A stretch of DNA of 64,000 nucleotides from Picochlorum sp. 'celeri' (taxonomy: Eukaryota > Chlorophyta > Trebouxiophyceae). This document shows positions 20,656-32,750 of this stretch, in pieces. The position numbers and the translations under genes were made by a program. The stretch covers positions 1-64,000 of the forward strand of contig JAACMV010000022.1 of NCBI GenBank assembly GCA_010909725.1, written 5' to 3'. The notes under the pieces were generated by a model. That model searched no databases, was not told where the DNA came from, and saw only the letters and a list, made by a program, of their open reading frames with translations. Numbering within the stretch: position 1 is the first letter of the stretch; each line of letters begins with the position of its first letter.

Positions 20656-22746
20656 CTATCGTCTATCAGCCGTGCCCTTGGGGCGCTTGCCTGAAAACAA
20701 ATGTTTTGGTTTGAGATCCGGAATGTGACGATCACCCTCACCTTTCCTTGCCATCCTTCCTATCCTCTTCTGAGCTCTATCGTTCATCTTTATCGCTTTA
20801 TTACGCTGGATTACATCTTTGATGCCCTTTCCAGGTTCTGGCTCCGCCAAAGAGAGCGCTCTGCCTCGTGACATTGACCGGGACTTGCTGCTTCTCACCC
20901 TCACTTCTGTACCGTCCGCTACATTAGCCACCGATGCTGATTGACTTCTAGCTCGCTTCTTGCGCAACTCTCTACCTCTACTCTGGCTTCTGGCACGATT
21001 GATTGCAGCCGTCGGATCCAATCCCATGCTCGACAGTTCGTCCTTCATCCTTGCAGCAGTGCGGCTCCTCTCTGTGTCGGCAAGGCGTGGCACGATTGCA
21101 GCATTGGTACCTGTCTTCCTTTTCCTTCTATGTTCTGAGACGAGCTTCGCCTTTCTAGATCTGATGGCGGCCAAGGTTTCGGCCTCCTCGGGAGTCAAAT
21201 GCTCCTCTTCCATGGCATCCATGGCAGGGGCATTGGCAGCTTGTTCCTCCTCCTCGCGCTCCAGCGCTTCCAGCTTGGCATCGATATCGGGATCGATGAA
21301 ATCAGCCACATTATGCCCATCCCAAATCTCTGGCATGACATCGTATTTCCATTCCTCCTTCGCCAAGTCCCATCGCTTTCTGACATCTTGGGAGTACACA
21401 CCAGCACCCCCCAGCTCCTCCTGCAAGTCCTTCTCCGTCTTCTTCCTCTCGCCTGCGTCTCTCCTCATCCTAGCCTCTTCAACTCCGGATGGAATGCAAG
21501 GAGGTCTCGATACAGCATCGCGCTGTTTCGGCATCGCGACGTGCAGTCTGTCTGCCACATCGTGGACCCGCTTGCTCTTGAGTTTCACCTCCACACGGCT
21601 CGCAAGGAGCCTATCGCATGCCACCGTTTTGACATGGCTGACCCCTTCTTCTGTCAAAGTACTCATTGGAACCAAAATATCGCTCATGTCGGCGGTGAAT
21701 GCGGCTCCTGCAGCTGCACCGGCAGAGACCTTTGCTGCCTCGTTTGCCATCTTATCCAACACCTCCCTTTGCTCTGAGGATAACTCGTCAACGCTTTTCG
21801 CATCTATTTTGTTCATCACAATCATAACTGGTTTGTTGGCGAACAAAGGACTGATCGAATGGAAGAGCGTTGCCTGCTGCTCCAGAGTGAATCCACACTG
21901 CTCAGAGATGTCCACGACATAGAGCACTGCTGCTCTCAGATGGGCCAACGCGGTTATACTTTGCATCTCGATCGTATTTCGCTCCTCTAAAGGTCTATCT
22001 AATATTCCCGGCGTGTCAATCACTTGCCACCGAAGGTATTTGTAATCTGTGTGCCCCACAAAGAGACTCTTCGTTGTGAAGGCATATGGCTGGACTTCGA
22101 CATCTGCCCTGGTGACCTTGTTCATGAAGGAGGATTTCCCCACATTAGGATAGCCACAAACTAGAAGAGTTCTCGTGTTTGGGTCAATGGATGGAAGCCT
22201 TGACAAGTGCTGCCTGACCTGCTCCAAGTATGCAAGTGATGGGGCCTGGCGCTTCATCAGCGTGCACATGCGGCCAAGCGCAGCTCTTTTGAGCTGCTTG
22301 CACCTGTATAAACTATCTCCATATTTTAAAAGTCTCACATAATCTTGTGCAACTTTGTCCATGAGATTTTTCGCAGTATGAAGCTGCCCAAGAGCCAATT
22401 TGTAGTGATCCTTGTCGTACAAGACATTCATGAGATCAGCATAAAAAGGGTGGACCTCATCAACCTTTGGAAACTCTGTCAAAATCGCAGTCAATCGATC
22501 GTTCCAATTGCTCTGGGTGTACTTGACTTTGCGCATATAGAACTGCCTGATTCTTTGGATGGCCCAACCTGCACAAGACAACTACAGGGTCAGCAATGGC
22601 AAACCGGGAGCACCTGAATTCAGCAACTCCGACGTACCATTATGAACGACAGTGGGGGTTTGTCTCTGAGTTTTAGACAGGATTATATCAATAAAGTCAC
22701 TCGCCGTCGGTACAGGCTGAATGCTTTTGAAGTTGTACAGCGGCAT
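20656..22746 (-). CDS. NOG1: Nucleolar GTP-binding protein 1
   Basis: Two exons (22746-22638 and 22568-20656; 69-bp intron, donor GTACGT) give 673 residues. NOG1 is an Obg-type GTPase needed for 60S ribosome assembly in the nucleolus. The N-terminus [20 protein letters not shown] is strongly diagnostic. The G domain has G1 [12 protein letters not shown]3 DTPGILD and G4 NKID. NOGCT-type and basic tails follow, with several [12 protein letters not shown] repeats. The ATG at 22746 matches the conserved family start better than the upstream ATG at 22770. Confidence 0.9.
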
Positions 22747-23493
22747 GCCGACCAGAATACTATGACCCACGAACTTGACAAGGAACGCCTTCTTTGAATT
22801 CCTGTATTTTCAAACTATGCTAAAAATTTTAATGAATTTAAAGATGGCCAATCGCAGAGTGGGAAGGGTAAGAGCTCTGTTTGGTCATGCACTCTGGCAA
22901 CTACACAGTATGTATGGCCTCCTGCTCGTTATGACTTCACAAGAGGATTTTTAAACAAGAGTATTCCTCACAGATATTTTTGTACGCTTGCATTGCAAAC
23001 CTCTGACGCTTGGAGCAGTATCAAATCAGTCATCTGGCATGGCAACAAATAGTGCCGGTCATAGAACATGCCCGATAGGAAGGTATGCTGTCCTTCTTGC
23101 AATCCCCGTCTCGGATGAATTTGGGCCGCAGATGTTTGGTCGGAAGATAATTGATTGCACATCGTTGTCTAGAGTTTGGGAGTAAATCAAACGGGCCGGA
23201 TATAGCAAAAGGAGTTGGCTCTGTAAAACACAGCATGTCGACGCCCGCTATTTGCAGAGCGCTACGCTGCACGCCCGCACCAGGGAGCGCATCTAATCCT
23301 ACGAAAGGATATTTTAGTAAAAATGTGTGTATTTGAGGTCTCGATGTGTGGGAAAATTGTCCTTTGATTGCTGCTTGTCGTTGTGGGTGGGTGAGAGGGC
23401 CAAGAAAGATTTTCTCTACGGATCGACCCCGCGGAGCATTAATTTTTTATATTGTACTGTCCAGGCCATCAATTCATCGAGATTATATAGACG
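22747..23493. other. Intergenic between NOG1 and IF-3
   Basis: This ~750-bp divergent interval must hold both promoters. No gene is supported. Plastid IF-3 would need a transit peptide, so an upstream exon of that gene could lie here, but I could not identify one. Confidence 0.4.
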
Positions 23494-24146
23494 ATGGGGT
23501 CAGCCAAGTCCAGCCCCCTCCAAATATCTGCGGCGTTTCGGGGTGGCAGCAGAGGTGGCAGAGGGGGTGGCAGAGGGGGTCGCGGAGGCAACAGAAATTT
23601 CGGCCGCGACAAAAAAAGGGATTGCATAATGAATGAGGAGATCGATGCATCCGAAGTGCGGGTGATTGGAGAAGACAAGGAGCCTTTGGGGATCATGAGC
23701 AGGAGTGAGGCACTGCAGATGGCAGAAGACCAAGAGGTGGACTTGATTCTTGTTGTGCCCGGGGCAACGCCCCCGGTTTGCCGTCTCATCGAATACTCAA
23801 AATTCAACTACGAGAAGACAAAGGCAGAAAAGGATGCCAAGAAAAAAACAGAGGGAGAATGCGATCGAAACGAAAGAGCTGAAGATGCGTCCTGGTACAG
23901 ATGGTGCATGACTATCAGGTCAAAGTGCGTGCTGCCCAAAAGTTCATTGACAAGGGTTCCGTGTGAAACTAACTTTGCAGTTCCGCGGGAGAGAGATGGA
24001 GTTTAAAGATATTGGAAGAGAGATGTTCGATCGATTTGTGGAAGACTTGGGTGGCCCAGGTGAGGTGTCAATCGAGCAGGCAGGCAAAAATGCAGGGCAG
24101 GCAAATGAACATGATTCTTGCCAAGAAGGAGGTGGTCCAAGCATAA
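23494..24146 (+). CDS. Plastid-type translation initiation factor IF-3, frameshifted
   Basis: The N-terminal domain reads MNEEIDASEVRVIGEDKEPL and PPVCRLIEYSKFNYE, typical of IF-3, after a Gly/Arg-rich stretch of ~40 residues. The C-terminal domain is present but split by four small lesions: an extra A in the run at 23842-23848, an extra G near 23903, a missing T near 23957 and an extra A at 24086-24090. With the frame followed across these, KMRPGTD, VHDYQVKVRAAQKF and LQFRGREMEFKDIG appear in order and a stop comes at 24144. IF-3 sorts the initiator tRNA on 30S-type ribosomes, so it should act in plastid (or mitochondrion). The lesions look like consensus errors rather than introns; a decaying gene is the alternative. 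Confidence 0.7.
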
Positions 24147-24190
24147 AATCGCATCATCAATTGAAATAATAATTTAAAATTGCAACTGCT

Positions 24191-26049
24191 TCAAGCTTTA
24201 TTTTTTCCCTTTTTAGCCTTCTTGCCGGCAGGTGCAGCATTGAAGGCCTTGGCTTTCTCCTTCTTCAGGGCAGCCTTCTCTGCTTTTGACATTTTTGATT
24301 TGGCTTTCACATTTGTTTTAGCAGCTTCACGTTCCCTTTCCTCAAGTTTCTCCATTTTCTTCTTCTCAGACCGATTTTCAGACAAGAACGTGTTGTATCT
24401 CCCCTCGTGGTCCACCAGCTTGCCATTCTCTACAGTCACTACTCTGGTTGCGATTCGTTTCAGGAAATATCGGTCATGAGACACCGCAATCACCGAACCT
24501 TCGAACTGTTTCCACGGCTTCCTCCAACGTTTCTTTGGTTGGAATATCCAAATGATTCGTGGGCTCGTCCAAGATGAGCAAGGTTCCCTCGGTGAGCATG
24601 AATTTGGCCATGGCCAGCCGGGCTTTCTCTCCTCCACTAAGAACATCTACCTTCTTCTCCATTGCCGCGCCGTTGAACATCATTTTTCCAAGAAGATATT
24701 TGATGTCATTCAACTTTGCGTCGGGGGCGGCGTGCTGAAGGGTTTTCGATGGCTGTCTTCTGGAGGTCGAGAGCCTCTGCCTGATTTTGCTCAAAGTAGT
24801 TTGGAACAATTCCATGCTCACCCATACTGACCTGCCCCTCGACGGGCTCCTCCTGCCCCATGATCAATCGCAAAAGGGTACTCTTTCCAGCACCATTGGG
24901 GCCGATGATGGCCACTCTCTCTCCCTTTTCAATTCAAGATGTGGCATCTTCAAACAGCGTTTTGCCATTGTATCCGTGAGTCAGGCCATCAATCTTGATT
25001 GCAACCCGCCCCATCCGCTCTGCTGATGGAAACGAGAAACTTCTTTTCTTTGGAACAAATGGTTTTTCCACATAGGTGCCCTCAGCTCTCAACTTCTCTA
25101 TTGCCTTCTCTGCCGTAGAAGCTCTCCCAGAGTTGGCTCCAGCTGCCAGCCTTCTTGCAATTTCCTTCTGCCTCTCCAACTCTTTTTGCTGTTTTTCCCA
25201 CGCCGTCCACTGCTGGGCTACTCTCTCTTTCTTTTGGGCTTGGAATTCGGAATAATTCCCTTTGTATGTGTGCGTGACGCCTCGTTCGGTTTCGACAATC
25301 TTGGTGCACAATGCATCCAGGAACTGCCTGTCATGAGACACAATCACCATCGGCACCTCCTGCTCCCTCAGATAGTTTTCGAGCCACCCGATAGCATCTA
25401 GATCTAAATGATTTGTAGGCTCATCAAGGAGAAGAAGATCAGGCTCTTGCAGAAGAATCTTGCCCAGACACATGCGCATCTGCCAGCCACCAGAGTAGGA
25501 GGCTACTAGCCTGTCGTTGTCCTCCAAGGAAAATCCTAGCTCAGGCATCATTTGGTCGATTTTTTTATCCAATAAATTCGTATCTAAATCAACGGCAACT
25601 TTTGAAAGCTCGTTCAACTCATCCAAAAGGTCACCCATCCTTTCCATATCCTCCCCACACTCCTCGAGCTCTCTCTGCACTGCCTCTTGCCTCTCGATGA
25701 CATGCAGTTGGTCGGAGAAGGCACTCATGAATTCCTCTCTCACAGTTCTAGTGGGCTCTACATCGAACTCCTGTGTCAGATATGCTATGCGCATTCCCTG
25801 CCTAGCTTTCACCACTTCACCAGAGTCTGGAACAAGAGCCCCTGTGATTACTTGCAACTGCGTCGTCTTCCCTGCACCATTCACTCCAACAAGCCCCACA
25901 CGTTCCCCCTTTTTGACCTCCCAACTTGCATTCTTCAGCACCTGGTGGTTTTTGAAGGTGACTGCGACTTCCTCCAGGCGTATCCCAGAGCCTATGCCCG
26001 AGGAAGTCTGCTTCGAACCTGCCTCCTGAGCCTCTGCCGCAGCGACCAC
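24191..26049 (-). CDS. ABC-F ATPase, plastid ABCF5-like, with stop and frameshifts
   Basis: Two ABC cassettes are visible. Cassette 1 has Walker [11 protein letters not shown], signature [10 protein letters not shown] and Walker [13 protein letters not shown]. Cassette 2 has [22 protein letters not shown] and [12 protein letters not shown], then the basic tail [24 protein letters not shown] proteins act on translating ribosomes. Cassette 1 is intact, but cassette 2 has an in-frame TGA at 24931-24933, an extra base in the T run at 24743-24746 and another at 24509-24511. The frame upstream of 26049 stays open for ~50 codons with transit-like residues (RNKISSPLRIGG) but no ATG, so a further 5' exon is likely; a Met-initiated transit-like stretch lies at 26463. 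Confidence 0.75.
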
Positions 26050-26119
26050 GGTAGTAAATCTGCAGCAAATCTGTTGATTCCCTCCGATTCTGAGGGGAGA
26101 AGAAATCTTGTTCCTGCAC

Positions 26120-26564
26120 AGATAGCCAAGTCCACGTGAGAACCCACGTCGAAGCAGGGACCTAGTGATACAATAGTGCTGATTGGGGCATTAATTAGTG
26201 ATATGAATCAACATCAAGCCAAATGAATGGGAAATCAGGTGAATGCATGGCACTGCCATGCCTGCAGGAGAGCAAACGCACCGTAAGCCACACATTGAAC
26301 CGACACTACCCTGTGTCCCTACCACACCTGCATTGCATACAGAGAACCTCTGCCTCTGAATTCTGGGCCTAGAGTACTGCAATTGGGAATGCATTCGTGT
26401 TCCAGAGGTTTCTGTTGCCCTTGTCGGTGCAGTGAAAGCAGAAAGTTTCTTTGAGTGCAACATGGCCACGTTCACGTCATTAAATTGTTTTCGCACAAGC
26501 CGTTCTGAGAAATATCTTGTTTCAAAAACTAACATCTGTGTGCGGCTGAATGCTTCATGGCCAT
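26120..26564. other. Upstream region of ABC-F, up to the transposon
   Basis: This may include a first ABC-F exon (minus strand, ATG at 26463, residues ending RQRFSVCNA). A perfect palindrome gcatggca-c-tgccatgc lies at 26245-26261. The transposon begins at 26565, so the original upstream region of ABC-F and of the RAP gene may have been one shared promoter before insertion. Confidence 0.4.
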
Positions 26565-26600
26565 CGTCTCATTTTAAGAAATCGACAGATTGGCCAGATA
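26565..26600 (+). repeat. Left terminal inverted repeat
   Basis: The 36 bases begin cgtctcattttaagaaatcg and are identical to the reverse complement of 33055-33090. Matching stops sharply on the inner side (tcgactg against attttat). Confidence 0.95.
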
Positions 26601-26959
26601 TCGACTGAGAATGGTCAGGCATGATTTTATCTGACATCTACCAAATATCTATGTAAAGATATCTGAATATTTTGTGATCGAATGTGGCGTAACACCCGTG
26701 AAGAAAGCTGATCTGAAACACGTTCGGACCACACGTGGCGCAACCTGCTGACTCTGCGTGTGAAGCTGTAGGTTCCCTCACATAGAGACACATTACCGCC
26801 ACATGTATTCATGAGTACATTCATTCAGAGTCGAACACGATATTTCTCGGTCGAAGACCATGGAACATCCTTGGGATGCCATTCCACCATCTCCAACCAA
26901 AAGGAGTTTAATAGCCAGGCTGGCTTTTTTTACATTTCAAATCACTAAACATCTCCATC

Positions 26960-29900
26960 TCAAGCATCTATATTGAGATAGTATCGCTTTCTTGATTTCC
27001 CGATATATCCTGGATGTAGCTGAAAGAATACAGGCTTTAGAATGTCCTGAACTTTGCACGAGTCGACAAAGTTCGCTTGCCTGGTGACAAGCCGGTTTGT
27101 ATCTCCCCCTGCTGGGATTTCAAACCTCTCAGGAGTCTTCTCAATCTCATACAGAGTATATCTTGTGATGAGATCCTCGTTTTCTATCGATGTTGGAACG
27201 ACTCGATACCATTGAACGATTGCCCGTGTATCGTCTATGGGAATGATCGTGTCTCCGTTCTTCAGAGTGCCCGTCACAACTGCAAGGCAAAGGAACTGAG
27301 CGTACCACTTTTCTTCCCCACTACCCGGCGCTCTGACCTGGATCATCTGCGAAGATTCCTGACGAGACGAGGTGTTATCGTTTATCGCTCCAATGAGCGG
27401 CATACACTCAACATCATACCCAGGTCCTCTCCTAAACGGAAGGAATCCCTTGTTATACAAATCAACCTACACAATTCAGAATGGCGTTCAGAAGATGATA
27501 AGGGTCTGACTTCGACAAAACACTATTCAATCTTACCCTGATATTTATTTCAGTGCAGTACTGTTCCAGCCTGCCATTTTCAGGGATGTTTGGGCAGTTT
27601 TGCTTGATAATCTCTCTCAATACTGCTTTGAGTCGGATCATGTCAGGGCACTGTGCGACCAAATTTGAATATGCTGCGCAATTTTGATCCCCTAATTCAT
27701 TGAAGGTATAATTGTAGTCCGCATTGGTTGGATGTTGGAATTTTTTCGTGGCAATGCATTCCATTTGCTGCAGGTACAAGCAACAGTCACACGAGTTCCC
27801 ACAGAATTGCATGACAGAATAACATGCATACCTTTGACACTCTTGTGCTTGTCATCACACTGTCCTTCTGAAAGGATTCGATGATGTCATGGATTATTGA
27901 GAAATCATTGATTTGCTTCTGGAAGTGTTCTCTCGAATTATTGGTGTGCCTATGATGGACTTTCAGACTCTTATGCGTTGCCTCTTGGTATGAAGTAGAT
28001 GTTATGATAGGCGCACCAATACTCCTGATGACTGAAGCAAATCGTGGCAGAATATGGAATTTCGGAAACTTGCAAGACAAATTAAGAGAATCGGCCACAC
28101 TTTTGAACGTTTCCTGGAATTTGATTATAGCCTTTTCCAACTTCTGGATGCATGATTCAGTGTACAGCCTAGAGTGCATCAGCGAATCCATCTCATGGAA
28201 AGCTGCACACATGATGGGATTGATCACTCATTATTATTATTCGAGTTGATTAGAGGCACAAAAAACCTACCTTCCAGAACAGGGATCAAGGGGTGGAGCC
28301 TAGCGTCTGCCAAACAAGCCACTGTGGCGACAGAAGCTAGTGCTGACTTTTCCTCTCCATATAAAATTCGCCCAGAGGCAATCGAAAATTTTGTAGCAGG
28401 AATCTTCTTAGCATTTCTGGGATTTGAACTTTGGCTGATTGACGTGTTTATTTTTTTCCGGACCGTGGTATGCATTGGTAGGCCATCTGACAATAAATTT
28501 GTGAACAAGCTCTGCTTGCTCGACTCATTGTTCCCAAAGCCCAGCATACGGATAATCATCCCTTCTTGGATTGTATGCAAATAATCTGGAACGTAAAGTT
28601 TGCAGCAATCTGTCCATCTGAAGCCAGAATATGGGAGCGACACATATGGGTTAGGCCTCTGCTCTTCCTGGCCCAGCCAGTATGTCACTCCTGAAAGTCT
28701 GTCTGGTCGGAAGAGGAATGCTGATGCTAGAGAATGGGTTTTCAGCAAGCTTGATGCCGCTGAACGCCTTTCCTCATCATCCAAGATTTGACCTTGATAC
28801 ACACCAGTCTCATACACCTGCCGGGCTTCTCGAAGAACGGACAAAGTGCCTTGTTCTGTGCGCTGTTGGAACGGCCTCCTCGTCTCATCAAGGCATCCAA
28901 TGGCATCCAACTGGTTCCCCGAGATCATTGTCTGAACATCAGGAAAATTATCATCTCTAGGCCGAGCGGAAACAGATAATCCACCAATCATTTGGTACTC
29001 TTGCCAATCACCTGACACAAATATCGGTATGGGATAAAACGTGCACAGTCTTCCCTGGTAAAACAGATCAACCCCGTTGAAAGAGTAACGTTTGAATGGC
29101 TCTAGTACATGAGCCATTGCCCTCAAGACTATCCATCTCTTCATCTTCTTCCTTTCTTCACCAGACAAATAACTAAAGCACTGGCTGGTGAAAGTTGGAA
29201 ACATGGCAATTCTCTCCTGGCATCCGTTGGATAATATCGCTCCCTGGGTGCATGTTGGGATGCCAACATTGCAGGGGTATAAATCCTGACCTTGTCTACC
29301 TGCTTGGCTCTTGTCGTGATAAAAATTTAGGGGAAGGATGTAACTATCTCCTCTTCTAGTTGCGCTAATTATATTCTTGAGTTTGCTGAGTTCGCCCTGT
29401 AGATTTGCAAATCTATCACCGTTGCATACCTCGCCATACATTCGCTCCCCATATTGTGCATGCGTTTCAGTTATCACGCGGCGTTCATGAAACTCAAGTC
29501 TCATCCCTAATTTCTCTCCTTTCTCTACCAGCCTTTGCAAGACCTCTTTAGTGCTCTTCACATGTTCCACATTGTAGGAAACTTCCTTTCTTTCTTGCGG
29601 AGCCTTGATTTTAATGACTGGTGTTGTTTTCCACCCATGGCTGTCGACTATTCTTGATAAAAGGGCATCCAGGTCTGCTATATCAAATATTCCTCCTGTG
29701 GGAATCCTGTTCTCTATCAATAGTTTGATGATAGAGCCTCTGTCGTCCCTGTCAAAAGCAAGTAAATATGGCAAAAATCCCTGCATGAAAGCCACACCAG
29801 GGGCAGCAGGTATATCTTCTACAGTGTCGATCACCTGTTCTAATTGATCATCATTCCCATATTCCATATCATCGTTGACGAATTCAGCTTGTGTAAATTC

Positions 29901-30404
29901 GAGTGGATTGAACGTGGATGGAAAATTTTCTCGTTGATGATCAAGCCTATTCTGCTCATCCATGTCCCTCTGCATAGCTTCTGCTTCTTCTTTCTTTGAC
30001 CCAAGAATCCTGATCATCTTTGGATTTTGAGGATATTTATCCTGGAAGAGCCCTGGATATTTTTCTGCCAGTTGGACATCGTACAGAGGATTCTGGATTT
30101 CAATCACAGAGGCAACCTCTTCATCTGACAGCCGTCGAGGATGTCCATAACATGTGTAGAGGGCTGGTGGATACTTTCCCATAAGCTGATACTCAAACAC
30201 AACCCCAAGTGCATTTAGCTTTTCAATCATATCTTTATTGTCTTGGCTGCACGTGAAACCTCGCAATCGGCATTCGAGACAATTCGGTTCTGTTTCTCCT
30301 CGCGCTGGACAAACGTGTTTGCCAACGAACCCATAGTATCGTCCACAGCCCATGCATGGGGTATCAAAACGCCCCAAAGGCTCTAAGGAGAAATTATATC
30401 GCAT
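26960..30404 (-). CDS. Plavaka/KDZ-like DDE transposase
   Basis: Four exons (30404-28271, 28202-27832, 27767-27537, 27466-26960) join in frame to 1080 residues with no stop. The N-terminus has a Cys/His cluster (C17-x2-C20, H30, C32, C42-x2-C45, C52) likely to bind zinc and DNA. The core follows the order I know from Plavaka/KDZ transposases: ILPLNFYHDKSQ (like their ssDkTqL, D ~364), then FYPIPIFVSGDWQEY (D ~466), then a PDYLHTIQEGMIIRML block (like their PDvLHql), then CKFPKFHILPRF and YQEATHKSLKVHH (E ~785). The C-terminus has WYAQFLCLAVV and TRAIVQWYRV, like the AqV...aYveWf tail of that family. It cuts and re-inserts the element. Donors GTAGGT, GTATGC and GTAAGA differ from most host donors. 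Confidence 0.8.
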
Positions 30405-31068
30405 TGTTCATAGCAATTTCTGCGGTTCTTGCAGGGTTTCTGTCTCGGCAGAAAAAGCGAATGGCAAGTTCACGTTGCGATATCTTGGGTATCTCTTGAG
30501 CAAATGATGCAGAATATCCACTAAATTTTATTTTTAATATTATATTTTGATGCTTCTAGCCTCTCATGTAGTTTTAATTGCGTGGATGTCCCAACGCATC
30601 AGCGTTTGACCATCTCACCGAGACCAAGGAAGTGGGCAACCAAAAAAATGACAAGTCCGGGCCAAAAAATGTGTCTACGAGGGACCCCCATTTCTGGACG
30701 ATTCAGAACAAATTGAGGCGATTGTGACCCCCGATTTTGTGTGCATAAAAGACGGCCTCATCAGCTCTGGCCCACTGGCCAATGCATGGCCATGAATGGC
30801 AGTTGAGACTCGGTTGCCGTGAACAACCACATGCATTTTAAATTTAAATTCAAACTCTTCAGATTCGCTGGTGCGCCATTTTCATATTCTATTTTACTAT
30901 ATTGTTATATTCAAATGCATTGTTGTGTGCTTCAGGCTTGCATTCAGATTTTCGAGTTTTCGGACATCGCCCAGATCTGTCCCGGTTGGTGTCGCACGCC
31001 CTCTCTTCTTGCTGTACTATTCATCTATCGGTACTCTTAGAACTTTGTTATTTCATTATTTCATAGAT
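30405..31068. promoter_or_regulatory. Divergent promoter region inside the transposon
   Basis: This interval separates the start codons of transposase and AT-hook gene. It is AT-rich around 30520-30560 and 30830-30920. I see no coding sequence in it; both transcripts must start here. Confidence 0.5.
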
Positions 31069-32626
31069 ATGGCACTTGCAGAGCAGGCAGGGGGAGGCGT
31101 CGCGAAAAGGCCGAGAGGGAGGCCACGAAAGAATCGATTGCAAGTTGGTGCAACAACAACCGCATCGGCCCTGAGCACTCCGTCGTCTCTTCGTAATATT
31201 TCCAATGAAATAGATACTCCTGAACAAAGTGATCCAGAGGCGGGACGGCAAACAGCTGCAACTCCCAAACGATCGAGGTTGGCAAACACTGAAAATAGGA
31301 ATAGTGCGACTTCTCCTCAACTTCCTTCTGGGGGAAACTTTCCCATCGGAGATGAAGTAGAGCATGTGGGTTTGTTGAATACACCCGTGGTCCCGCCACC
31401 AGATGTCACTTTCGAACAGGGTAATCCGCTTCAACATCATGGTAATGGGCTTGCTACAGGAATGGGCCAATTGGCCTTTCAAGGCTTCCATAATCGACTC
31501 GAAAATCTGGAGGCACAGATGAGCGAGCTAAAGAATCTGATGGAATGTTCGATTGCATCATCCTCAGAGGCAGCGAAAACTCTTATGGATAGAATGGTCG
31601 AGCTGCAAGAGACGAGAAACATAGAGGTAGTGTGATTTCACCAGAGTTTTTGTTGCATGTCTCATTCTCAGTTTGATCAATCACATGTCCCTATGTAGGC
31701 CAATCGTGACGATCCAACGTCTCGACGTCAAACCAGAGTAAATTTGAATGATTTGATGACAGAAATGGGCTGTCGCGATCCATCAAGAGTGGCAGGTGTT
31801 CTTGTCAAAATGGAGGTGTGTCATGTGTTGTCTCAATGTGTGAGCAGATTCATCATACATACGTGCATCTATCTTGCAGAAGGTAAAGGCCATTCATCTT
31901 CTCGTTCTTTCTGCGTCGCGTTCTCCTTCTGGCTACCTCGTCTCTGCCAACAACCTGGAGTTTTATGCGCCAATAGCTCGGGCACTTCTGGATCCCAGCA
32001 TGAGATTGTTAGCTACGTTTGGAGACGAGGCCGAAAATGAACGATTTAAAGAGAGTATAATCCAGCATCTTGCTGGATATCATTTACCTTCCTTGTTTGC
32101 AAAGGAAGTTAGGAAGAAAGTGATTGATAAATTCAGTCAGAGTGTTCCCTGTGATGAGAATGGACATCATCCTCGCTACAACAAGAACGAATTTCCAAAC
32201 GTGTCTCTGGAGACGCCTCTTTTCGGTGCAGAATATAGAATAGCAGATGGTGATCCATATGGACAGAAGTCTTACAGAGATTTGCTCAAGTCGATATCGA
32301 TCTCTTTCTTCCCCACTGCTGCACTAAAGGTCGTTTATACAGACCAAGATCCATTGGAAAGCATGACTCCAAATATGTTGGCTTTTGTGGAATATCTGGT
32401 ACGTATAAGTTCACTATTGAAACTATGCAAGTCATCATCGACACTGTCTGGAAGGTACATATGGCTGCAGATGATTCAAACGATTGTGGGAGAGAGGAGG
32501 AATGTGGGTAGGACGATGACATCGAGGAAGAATGCAGATCTATATGCCAATCTAAGAGCGGATACGCTAACCAGGACTTCCAATTATGTCTCTTTTCTAA
32601 GTGCAGAAGACTTGGAAATCGTCTAG
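31069..32626 (+). CDS. Transposon-borne AT-hook protein
   Basis: Exons 31069-31626, 31699-31815 and 31880 onward join in frame. The start has an AT-hook (residues ~13 to 23, KRPRGRPRKNR), which binds the minor groove of AT-rich DNA. Low-complexity sequence and a short coiled coil (RLENLEAQMSELKNLMEC) follow. The C-terminal part (KAIHLLVLSASRS to NMLAFVEYL) is a helical domain I cannot name; it loosely recalls companion proteins of fungal transposons. A possible further intron (donor GTACGT at 32399) and a last exon near 32682-32750 make the 3' end uncertain. Position inside the element, head to head with the transposase, suggests an accessory DNA-binding or regulatory factor. Confidence 0.6.
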
Positions 32627-32750
32627 AGTAGAGTAATATATCACAGTCTTGCCTTGTGAGGGCACTGAAATGTGCAGGCAGCAGCACCGAAAAGGTACTG
32701 GGAGGATCTCCAAGGAAGGCAGAAGGAATTCAAGAGTATGAATGTTTGAT

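Noticed and set aside
20960..21922. Plus-strand 320-codon ORF inside NOG1
   Set aside because: It is the antisense shadow of NOG1, with Ser/Ala-rich composition and no domain.
23842..24146. Introns as the cause of the IF-3 frame breaks
   Set aside because: The breaks are single-base changes within continuous conserved sequence, with no GT...AG pairs that would restore the frame.
24931..24933. Selenocysteine codon in ABC-F
   Set aside because: The family has no selenocysteine at this site and other lesions lie close by; an error or mutation is simpler.
26460..26620. Plus-strand start exon (MATFTSLNCF...) cut by the transposon
   Set aside because: It reads like a transit peptide, but no continuation beyond the right end of the element was found in the RAP gene, whose own ATG at 33255 has a good transit peptide.
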